The translations under genes and the position numbers were made by a program. This document shows positions 42,827-50,128 of a stretch of 64,000 nt of DNA, piece after piece; within the stretch, counting starts at the first letter, position 1, and each line of letters opens with the position of its first letter. Under the pieces are notes generated by a model that saw only the letters and a program-made list of their open reading frames with translations, was not told where the DNA came from and ran no database searches. Origin of the DNA: Wohlfahrtiimonas larvae (GTDB lineage Bacteria; Pseudomonadota; Gammaproteobacteria; Cardiobacteriales; Wohlfahrtiimonadaceae); NCBI RefSeq assembly GCF_039543665.1, contig NZ_BAABKE010000005.1, positions 62,001-126,000 of the forward strand, given 5' to 3'.

Positions 42827-44172
42827 TATTTAACCTCCTTCACTGAGGTAATGTTAGGTGCTTTATTCGCTAAGAAGTGACGAATTTCTGCAACATCTTG
42901 TGCTGAGATTTCTGGCGCTACGTTATTCCAAGAATTTCGAATAAAGTTGATCACTTGTGCTACCTCTTCATCACTTAAATGATTAAATCCAGGCATTGCA
43001 AATGCCATTCTATCGGCAGGTGTGAGAGGCATTTTTCCACCTTCCAATGTTACTTGGATCACTGATTGTGCATTTTGAGCGGTAATTGCTGTATTCTGGT
43101 TTAAGGCAGGGAATATGCGTGGCACGCCCTCACCATCTGCTCTATGACAGATATTACAGTTTTCGATGTATAACACTGCACCAGGATCTCTGAATTTATC
43201 TGATAATAATAAATCCGTTGTTGTATCTTTTTGTGTTGCTAATTCTAAAGATTTATTAGGGGCAGGGGATAATGTTTTCAAATAGCTTGCTGTGGCCTTG
43301 AGATCTTGATCTGTCCAAAATTGAGAGCTGTGTTCTACAACATCAGCCATTGCACCGAATGCTGCAACTTTGTCAGTACGGCCAGTTTTTAAGAATTCAA
43401 TAATTTCTTCTTCGCTCCAGGTTTTTAAACCTTGGCCTTCGCCACGTAAACTTTTTGCTCTCCAACCATCAATCAAAGCACCTGATAAGAAAATGTCACT
43501 TTTATCATTGGATAATGCTTTTTCTTGATAAGCAATGCCTCGCGGTGTATGGCAAGCACCGCAATGTCCTGGTCCTTCCACAATGTAAGCACCATGATTT
43601 TGTAATTCAGTTAATTGAGGATTTTGTTCAAAATTACGGATGGGAGCAAATAGCATTTGCCAATAGGCAACAGGCCAACGCATGCTGATGATCCATGGGA
43701 ATGTTGATGATGCATTATCTTTTTGAACAGCGGGCACTGATTGCATAAAATATGCATACATTGCGGCAATATCTTCATCTGGCATGATGGTGTAAGAAGC
43801 ATAAGGCATTGCAGGATAAAGTGCTGCGCCGTCTTTGCGGACACCATGTTTAACTGCATTGCCAAATTCTTCTAGTGTGTAGTTGCCAATGCCAGTTGTT
43901 TTATCTGGTGTAATATTTGTGGAATAGATTGCACCAAATGGTGTTTGCATTGCTAAACCACCTGCATATTCTTGATCGCCCGGAGCAGTATGACAAGCAG
44001 CGCAGTCAGATAGACGAGCAACATATTCTCCTCGTTGAATAATTTCTGGCGTAATTTTGGATGGTTCTGTGAATGGTTTGGTTCGATTTTTAATAATCAT
44101 GAAAGAACCTGCAAATACAACAATAAAAGCAGTGATGCCTAATATTGCCAATCTGGTCAAAAGTTTTTTCAT
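42826..44172 (-). CDS. Triheme membrane-anchored cytochrome c (AdhB-type subunit)
   Basis: From the ATG at 44172 the protein has 448 residues, an N-terminal membrane anchor (about 5-28) and three haem sites, CAACH, CGACH and CNICH. The layout is that of the cytochrome c subunit of alcohol/gluconate dehydrogenases. No dehydrogenase gene is present, and it is instead translationally coupled to tsdA, so it probably passes electrons between TsdA and the membrane quinone or oxidase. A start 17 codons upstream lacks a ribosome binding site, whereas GAGG precedes 44172. Confidence 0.8.
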   Translation of the reverse strand: MKKLLTRLAILGITAFIVVFAGSFMIIKNRTKPFTEPSKITPEIIQRGEYVARLSDCAACHTAPGDQEYAGGLAMQTPFGAIYSTNITPDKTTGIGNYTLEEFGNAVKHGVRKDGAALYPAMPYASYTIMPDEDIAAMYAYFMQSVPAVQKDNASSTFPWIISMRWPVAYWQMLFAPIRNFEQNPQLTELQNHGAYIVEGPGHCGACHTPRGIAYQEKALSNDKSDIFLSGALIDGWRAKSLRGEGQGLKTWSEEEIIEFLKTGRTDKVAAFGAMADVVEHSSQFWTDQDLKATASYLKTLSPAPNKSLELATQKDTTTDLLLSDKFRDPGAVLYIENCNICHRADGEGVPRIFPALNQNTAITAQNAQSVIQVTLEGGKMPLTPADRMAFAMPGFNHLSDEEVAQVINFIRNSWNNVAPEISAQDVAEIRHFLANKAPNITSVKEVK

Positions 44173-44283
44173 ATGGCCCTCGTCTGATTGGATTGGTGGA
44201 TACTCGAAATTATTTTTGAACATATCGAGAGCTTCATAATAATGATTTTTAATCGATAAGGTGTCTGATTTATCCTCGCAAAA

Positions 44284-44297
44284 TTGACTAAAATCAA
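44284..44297. promoter_or_regulatory. Candidate FNR box upstream of the cytochrome operon
   Basis: TTGACTAAAATCAA matches the FNR/ANR consensus TTGAT-N4-ATCAA at 9 of 10 defined positions. It is centred about 118 bases before the triheme cytochrome start. The -10 on the minus strand is not clear. Confidence 0.5.
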
Positions 44298-44515
44298 GCG
44301 AACAAGGTTCATTTGCTAAATTTCTTAAATATGAAATGTGAATTATAAAAATTAATTATGAATTCAATCATTGATGGGTGATTGTAGGATTGAATGATTG
44401 GTTTCTTAAAACATTGTGATAAGTTTTGATTGACAATGCTTGATAAATGTCAATAATACACAAACGAGAATTGATGTCGTTTGATATTAATATTTAATCA
44501 CATTTAGGAATAGTT
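44298..44515. promoter_or_regulatory. Control region of the haem receptor gene
   Basis: The gap between the divergent operons (44173-44515) holds no gene. TTGACA (44430-44435), 16 bp, AATAAT (44452-44457) is a good plus-strand promoter. TTGACA also forms a dyad with TGTCAA (44448-44453). A second dyad AAACGA-N9-TCGTTT (44462-44482) lies just after the -10. An 8-bp inverted repeat CAATCATT/AATGATTG lies further upstream (44365-44400). No canonical Fur box was recognised. Confidence 0.55.
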
Positions 44516-46804
44516 ATGCATAACCATCGTCACACTTTGTTATTTACTATGTTAACCGCTGCATTATTTGGCACTCTTGTTTCTGCAGAAGAAAAAGCAC
44601 CTAAAGAAATTGGTACAACACGCGTGGTTGTTGCAGCTTTGAAAGATGACCGTGTTGCAGAGGAAGCCGCAACAAGTTTAGTACAAGTAACGAGTGAGAC
44701 AATTGAGCGCATCGGTGCGACAGACTTATCGAGTGCATTGCGTTATGAACCAGGTATAACGATTGATTCTAGCGCTTCTGGACGAATAGATGATATTAAA
44801 ATTCGTGGTGTGGGTGGCGATCGAGTAATGGTAGCAATCGATGGTGCGCCATTACCAAAAGCATTTAGCTTTCCTGGAGGATACACAGAATTAGGGATGG
44901 GGTATTTTGATATTGATGCGATGAAGTCCATTGATATCATTAAAGGACCTGTGTCAATGCTATATGGTAGTAGTGCATTGGCGGGCGGTATTTTTATGCA
45001 AACAAAAGATCCTGAGGACTTTATCCAAGAGGGTAGAAGAACGGGGTTCGAAGTGAAAACGAGCTATAACTCTGTAGATCGTGATCAGTTAATTACAGGT
45101 ACAGTCGCAGCTAAATTTACTGATGAATTGTCTGCATTTGTGAGAACATCATTTCGTAAACATTATGAGCGTGAAAACTATTATGGTAAAGCATATGGTG
45201 AATCTTTATTAGGGGCAAATCGTCAACACCCTAACCCATCTGAGTCTAATATTAAAAATATTTTAACTAAAGTTGTTTATGAGCCAAATGCAGAACACAA
45301 ATTCTCATTAAGCTATGAATCTTATCAGGATAAAACGTGGGATAAGGGTTTATCTGTTATCACATCTCATGTGATGGGTATGCCAAGTCAGCCTAAATAT
45401 TTAGCCAGAACTAGCAATTTAAAAACAGAAAGACAGCAAGTTAATTTACGACACGAATTTGAGTCTGCAACACCAATTTTTGATAAAGGGCATTGGTTGG
45501 CTTACTATCAAACAACTAAAGCTCGTCAAAAAGTTGATGAGTTGAGGCAGAATTTTGGTAGTCCTGCTCGTCCGCCTAGACCTGCTGTTGCGCCACACTT
45601 AGAAGATCGTTGGAGAACTTCACATTTTGATAATGATCAATTTGGATTTAATGCAGAATTTAATAAAAATGTGATGTTAGGTAGCGTTGCTCATGAATTA
45701 ACATATGGTGCTAATTATAAACATCAAAAAGTTAAAACATTAAGATTAGGAGATACCATCAATTCTGAAACTGGTTTATCAAAAGAACCAACTGGCTCGT
45801 TCCCAACTAAAAGTTTCCCTGATTCTAAAGTGCAAGAATATGGTTTATTTGTTCAAGATCGTATTGGTTTCTTAGATAATACTATTGAAGTGATTATGGG
45901 ATTGCGTTATGACCATTATTCATTAAAAGTTAAGCAAGGTGGAGCATATATTGATGGGAACTTAGGCACCTTACCACCAACGGGGATGAATAAAGATAAT
46001 TTATCTAAACGTTTGGCGGTTTTATATTATCCCGCAGATAATCATACTTTATATGCGAACTATGCAGAAGGATTTAAAGCACCAGGCTTTACAGCGGTTA
46101 ATATGGGGTTTGCTAACTTGGCGCAAGGTTATGCAACTCGCTCTAATCCACATTTGAAACCGGAAAAAAGTAAAACATTTGAATTGGGTTGGAACTTTAA
46201 TGATGATGTGAATACAGCTTCAGTTGCGGCGTTTTATACGCGTTATAATGATTTTATTGAAGAGATGGTCTACCAAGGTGTCGATAAAGACACTGGCTTG
46301 ATGACATATCAATCTGTCAATTTGGATAAAACATACATTTATGGTGCAGAAGCAAAAACTAGCTTGCGTATTATAGAGTTGCATAATGGTGATGGTGAAT
46401 TGCGTTTTAACGGTGCAATTGCTTATGCAAAAGGTAAAGATAAAAAGACTAAAGAGCCCATTGATAGCGTTGAGCCATTAACAGCAGTTTTAGGTGTGAA
46501 CTATGCATATAGTGATATTGCTTATATCGGATTGAATTGGAAGTTATCTAAAGGCAAAAAGGATAGTCAAATTTCTGAAGAGTTGCGTAAAGATGGCGTG
46601 AAAATGCCAGGATACGGTACTTTAGACTTAATTGCCGAATATAAGCCAACTAAAAATGTTCGTGTAAATGCAGGTATTTATAACATTCTAGATAAAAAAC
46701 ATTGGAATTGGGCGAGTCGCATGGGCAAAATGAGTAATGCAGCATTGGATCGTTCAACTCAACCTGGGATTAATGCGGGTATTTCTGTCACTGTGAATTT
46801 CTAA
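44516..46804 (+). CDS. TonB-dependent haem/haemoglobin receptor
   Basis: The 762-residue protein has a signal peptide (about 1-24), a plug domain (about 45-160, with TDLSSALRYEPGI and GPVSMLYGSSALAGG), and a 22-strand barrel ending in VTVNF. YANYAEGFKAPGF followed by NPHLKPEKSKTFELG are the FRAP/NPNL-like segments of haem receptors. A TonB box may be TTRVVVAA near residue 34. The following hmuTUV genes are in the same orientation with a 13-base gap, which supports haem as the ligand. Exact ligand (free haem or haemoglobin) is open. Confidence 0.86.
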   Translation: MHNHRHTLLFTMLTAALFGTLVSAEEKAPKEIGTTRVVVAALKDDRVAEEAATSLVQVTSETIERIGATDLSSALRYEPGITIDSSASGRIDDIKIRGVGGDRVMVAIDGAPLPKAFSFPGGYTELGMGYFDIDAMKSIDIIKGPVSMLYGSSALAGGIFMQTKDPEDFIQEGRRTGFEVKTSYNSVDRDQLITGTVAAKFTDELSAFVRTSFRKHYERENYYGKAYGESLLGANRQHPNPSESNIKNILTKVVYEPNAEHKFSLSYESYQDKTWDKGLSVITSHVMGMPSQPKYLARTSNLKTERQQVNLRHEFESATPIFDKGHWLAYYQTTKARQKVDELRQNFGSPARPPRPAVAPHLEDRWRTSHFDNDQFGFNAEFNKNVMLGSVAHELTYGANYKHQKVKTLRLGDTINSETGLSKEPTGSFPTKSFPDSKVQEYGLFVQDRIGFLDNTIEVIMGLRYDHYSLKVKQGGAYIDGNLGTLPPTGMNKDNLSKRLAVLYYPADNHTLYANYAEGFKAPGFTAVNMGFANLAQGYATRSNPHLKPEKSKTFELGWNFNDDVNTASVAAFYTRYNDFIEEMVYQGVDKDTGLMTYQSVNLDKTYIYGAEAKTSLRIIELHNGDGELRFNGAIAYAKGKDKKTKEPIDSVEPLTAVLGVNYAYSDIAYIGLNWKLSKGKKDSQISEELRKDGVKMPGYGTLDLIAEYKPTKNVRVNAGIYNILDKKHWNWASRMGKMSNAALDRSTQPGINAGISVTVNF

Positions 46805-46817
46805 GATTGATGGGCAA

Positions 46818-47681
46818 ATGATGATGAAAAAATTAATCATATCTACATTTTTGGTGACGGGATTAATGAGTGGTGTAATGGCAGAAGAAAGAGTGATTAC
46901 AACCTCTGCCTATATCACTCAAGTTGTCGAGGCATTGGGTAAAGAACGATTATTAGTAGGGGCGGATACAACCAGTCGCTATAATGATGAGCTCAAAAAA
47001 CTACCAGATGTTGGTTATCGTATTGCACTTTCAACAGAAGGTATGTTGTCACTAAAGCCATCATTAATTTTATGGTCATCAGATTCAGGGCCTAAAAATG
47101 TTGTTGAGCAGGTCAATAAATCAGGCATCCAAACTTATGTGTTAGCTAAGCCAAGTAATTTAGATGAACTTAAAAGTTTGGTAACCCAAGTGGGTGAAAT
47201 TTTTAATGAGCCAACGAAAAGTGAAGCATTGAAGCAATCATTAGAGAAAAAGCATGGTTTACTGAAAGATGATATGAGTAAACGTGGTGCTCGTAAGACA
47301 CTGTTCATTATGGAAGAAATGGGTGGCGGTGGATCTAAAAGTTTTGCAGGCGGTGATACAAGTGCAACAGCTTTGATCGATTTGTTAGGATTAAAGAACC
47401 CATTTGCAAGTCAATTTAACGCTTATAAAGCTGTGAACTTAGAAACACAAATTCAGCAAGATGCAGAGATTGTTTTAATTGGTACCCGTAAAGAATTTGC
47501 AGAAAAAAATATGCCTGTGATACGAAAAGATGTTTCTAGTATTGGTTGGCCGAAACCAGTGCAGCCTAAATGTGTATTTGAAGTGGATATTAGCCATGTA
47601 TTGGTTTATGGCGTCCATTTATATGATGATGCATTGACTTTAAGTCGTATGATTGATGAATGTTTAGAGGAAGCAAAATAG
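46818..47681 (+). CDS. hmuT: Haem ABC transporter, periplasmic binding protein HmuT
   Basis: The 287-residue protein has a signal peptide ending about VMAEE and the FecB-type fold (SAYITQVVEALGKERLLVGAD, VGYRIALSTEGMLSLKPSLIL). HmuT carries haem to HmuUV. Three ATG codons in a row (46818, 46821, 46824) make the exact start unsure. The stop overlaps the hmuU GTG by one base. Confidence 0.88.
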   Translation: MMMKKLIISTFLVTGLMSGVMAEERVITTSAYITQVVEALGKERLLVGADTTSRYNDELKKLPDVGYRIALSTEGMLSLKPSLILWSSDSGPKNVVEQVNKSGIQTYVLAKPSNLDELKSLVTQVGEIFNEPTKSEALKQSLEKKHGLLKDDMSKRGARKTLFIMEEMGGGGSKSFAGGDTSATALIDLLGLKNPFASQFNAYKAVNLETQIQQDAEIVLIGTRKEFAEKNMPVIRKDVSSIGWPKPVQPKCVFEVDISHVLVYGVHLYDDALTLSRMIDECLEEAK

Positions 47682-48685
47682 TGGGCAACAAGTCTTTGTC
47701 ATTAAGCCTGATTTTTATGGCGGGCTTAATTATTTTAACTGTTGTTGTTTCCAGTTATTTTGGTGCTTTAACGATTAATTGGGGTGAAGTCCTTAATTTT
47801 GATAGTTTAGATAGTTATATTTTTTGGCAGGTTCGCTTGCCAAGAATTCTTGCAGCATTGTTGGTGGGTGGCGCTTTTGCTATCTCTGGTGCTGTGATGC
47901 AAGGTTTGTTTCGTAATCCTTTGGTGGAGCCAGGCATTATTGGCGTATCAAGTGGGGCGGCCTTTTTTGTAGCGTTAACAATTGTTTTGGGTGGCAAGCT
48001 ATTTCCTGCATTAATAGAATACTTAAACGATTATACGCTGCCTGTCGCAGCCTGCATTGGTGGGTGGGCTGTGACAGCTTTTTTATACTATTTCTCAAAG
48101 CATAATCAAGGTGTAAGCGTAAGTGCAATGCTATTAGTCGGTATTGCTATTAATGCTTTCATTGGGGCGCTTTTGGGATTGTTGACCTTTATTGCAAGTG
48201 ATGAAGAATTACGCTCATTGACATTTTGGTCTTTAGGTAGCTTGGGTGGTTTTGATTATACAAAACTCACGATTCTCTTTGTGTTGCAGTTAATGATTGT
48301 GCCATTGTTTTTATTTAAGATTCGTGCGATGAATGCAATGTTATTGGGTGAGCGTGAAGCGAAGCATTTAGGTGTGAACGTGGAACGATTGAAGAAGCAA
48401 CAAATTTGGGGTGTTGCGATTTTAACAGGCAGCGCTGTTGCATTCTCTGGAGGGATTGGCTTTGTCGGCTTGGTCATTCCTCATTTAGTGCGCATGTTCT
48501 TTGGTTCAGATCATCGTTATGTATTGCCATTATCATTTATGTCAGGTGGTTTATTGCTCCTATTTGCAGATAGTTTATCTAGAACGCTAGCATCACCTGC
48601 CGAGGTGCCAATCGGTATCTTTACCGCATTTATTGGTGCGCCATTCTTAGGTTATTTGGTTTATCGTCAATCAGGTATGCGCTAG
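47681..48685 (+). CDS. hmuU: Haem ABC transporter permease HmuU
   Basis: The 334-residue FecCD-family permease has about 10 spans and the motifs GAVMQGLFRNPLVEPGIIGV and GGIGFVGLVIPHLVRMFFG. I start it at the GTG at 47681, which overlaps the hmuT stop (TAGTG) and has GAGGAAG 7-9 bases upstream. An ATG at 47660 inside hmuT has no such site. Confidence 0.9.
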   Translation: MGNKSLSLSLIFMAGLIILTVVVSSYFGALTINWGEVLNFDSLDSYIFWQVRLPRILAALLVGGAFAISGAVMQGLFRNPLVEPGIIGVSSGAAFFVALTIVLGGKLFPALIEYLNDYTLPVAACIGGWAVTAFLYYFSKHNQGVSVSAMLLVGIAINAFIGALLGLLTFIASDEELRSLTFWSLGSLGGFDYTKLTILFVLQLMIVPLFLFKIRAMNAMLLGEREAKHLGVNVERLKKQQIWGVAILTGSAVAFSGGIGFVGLVIPHLVRMFFGSDHRYVLPLSFMSGGLLLLFADSLSRTLASPAEVPIGIFTAFIGAPFLGYLVYRQSGMR

Positions 48686-48694
48686 GAGATTATG

Positions 48695-49504
48695 ATGTTT
48701 ACGTTAAAAAATATCTCTTATACGATCAAAATCCGCAAAGGTGATCGTACATTAGTCAATGTCCCTGAGTTACGAATTCCAAAACACAAATTTACGGCAC
48801 TGATTGGGCCAAATGGTGCAGGTAAAACAACACTATTAAATATGTTATCAGGCGATGAACAGCCAACAACGGGTGAAATTCGCTTTGATGATTATTTGTT
48901 GCAAGATTATACGATTGCAGAGTTGGCGCAAAAGCGCTGTGTTTTGCCACAATTGCAACACATTCCATTTGCCATTAATGTGATGGCCGTGTTGTCAATG
49001 GGCTTAATGCCACATGGTGTAAGTTATCGCCATGAAGGTGCGCATAATGTGATGATGGAAGTGGCTGAACATTTGCAGTTAACTCATTTGTTAGATCGAA
49101 CTTATCAGGTTTTATCGGGTGGTGAACAGCATCGCACACAAATTGGCCGTGTTTTAGTGCAAGCATTGTTTGAATTGGAAACATGTGGTGAAGATCGTTT
49201 GTTACTATTAGATGAGCCATTTAATCACTTGGATTTGTATCATCAAAAGCATTTGCTGAAATACTTTAAAACATTGCAAGAAAAGGGTATTACGATTGTT
49301 TGTGTGATGCATGATCTGAATCAGGCGCTCCATGCTGCGGATCAATGCGTTGTGTTGAAACAGGGCGAATTGCATGGCGTTTATGATTCTCAATCATTGA
49401 AAGATGGTCGAATTTTAGGTGAAGTGTTTAATATCCCATTTGTAGAATTAACCAATCAAGATCACCCGAATGCACATTCACTGTCGATATTTGGTTATGA
49501 ATAA
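48695..49504 (+). CDS. hmuV: Haem ABC transporter ATP-binding protein HmuV
   Basis: The 269-residue ATPase has Walker A (GPNGAGKTT), signature LSGGEQHR, Walker B (LLLLDEP) and the switch His (MHDL). It drives haem import through HmuU. AGGAG at 48684-48688 is spaced better for the ATG at 48695 than for the one at 48692. No hmuS or haem oxygenase gene follows. Confidence 0.9.
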   Translation: MFTLKNISYTIKIRKGDRTLVNVPELRIPKHKFTALIGPNGAGKTTLLNMLSGDEQPTTGEIRFDDYLLQDYTIAELAQKRCVLPQLQHIPFAINVMAVLSMGLMPHGVSYRHEGAHNVMMEVAEHLQLTHLLDRTYQVLSGGEQHRTQIGRVLVQALFELETCGEDRLLLLDEPFNHLDLYHQKHLLKYFKTLQEKGITIVCVMHDLNQALHAADQCVVLKQGELHGVYDSQSLKDGRILGEVFNIPFVELTNQDHPNAHSLSIFGYE

Positions 49505-49513
49505 AGTATTTGC

Positions 49514-49544
49514 TTGACCTCAATTTAACTTGAGGTTTTATACT
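49514..49544 (+). promoter_or_regulatory. SoxR-type operator and promoter of doxX
   Basis: TTGACC (-35, 49514-49519) and TATACT (-10, 49539-49544) are 19 bp apart, the over-long spacer of MerR-family promoters. Between them CCTCAATTTAACTTGAGG (49518-49535) differs from the E. coli soxS SoxR site CCTCAAGTTAACTTGAGG at one base. SoxR should activate this promoter under redox-cycling stress. The dyad followed by TTTTAT may also serve as a terminator for hmuV. Confidence 0.85.
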
Positions 49545-49572
49545 CTGAACCATTTAATCAATGGAGGTTGAA

Positions 49573-49992
49573 ATGCAAATATTCATTCATAGAATTTTAG
49601 ATAGTAAAGCTTTATGGATTGTGGCAAGAGTTTTATTGGTAGTCATATTTTTATCATCAGGTTTGGCTAAATTGATTGATTTTGAAGGTGGGTTGGCAGA
49701 AATGCGGTCAGCAGGTTTGCACCCGCCTATATTTTTTAATATTGCCACGATTATTACGTTGTTAACGGGATCTTTTTTGATTTTGATGAATCGTTGTGTA
49801 TGGTTAGCTTCTGGTGCGTTATCTATTTTTATGTTGTTAACGATCCTAATTGTTCATACTTTTTGGCACAATCCTGTCGAAGGATTTGAAGTTGCTTTGT
49901 TTTTTGCATTAGAACATGTAACTGTTGTTGGTGGTTTAATCATGGCAACCATTGTGAGCCGAATGAAAGAAAAAGAACAAGGATTGAAGTAA
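49573..49992 (+). CDS. DoxX-family membrane protein
   Basis: The 139-residue protein has four hydrophobic spans and the DoxX pattern (ARVLLVVIFLSSGLAKLIDF, EMRSAGLHPP). DoxX proteins are linked to quinone or thiosulfate redox chemistry, but most are uncharacterised. The ATG at 49573 follows GGAGG by 5 bases; an in-frame ATG at 49561 lies before that site and was rejected. Its promoter carries a SoxR box. Confidence 0.85.
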   Translation: MQIFIHRILDSKALWIVARVLLVVIFLSSGLAKLIDFEGGLAEMRSAGLHPPIFFNIATIITLLTGSFLILMNRCVWLASGALSIFMLLTILIVHTFWHNPVEGFEVALFFALEHVTVVGGLIMATIVSRMKEKEQGLK

Positions 49993-50079
49993 AAGTTTTA
50001 TGTGATTCCATTTGCGTAAAAACTTGCTAAGAATCAAGGAATTCCAATCTGTGAATTTCAGGCAGAATTGACCTTTTTG

Positions 50080-50088
50080 TGATATAAT
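50080..50088 (+). promoter_or_regulatory. gyrA extended -10 promoter
   Basis: TGATATAAT gives an extended -10 (TG-n-TATAAT) 40 bases before the gyrA ATG. A -35 is not obvious: TTGACC upstream is only 9 bp away. Confidence 0.55.
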
Positions 50089-50128
50089 TTTTCGGTTATA
50101 AGCTTAATAATTAGACAAAGGATATTCA

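Noticed and set aside
50068..50088. TTGACC with TATAAT as a gyrA promoter pair
   Set aside because: The spacer is only 9 bp; the extended -10 was used instead.
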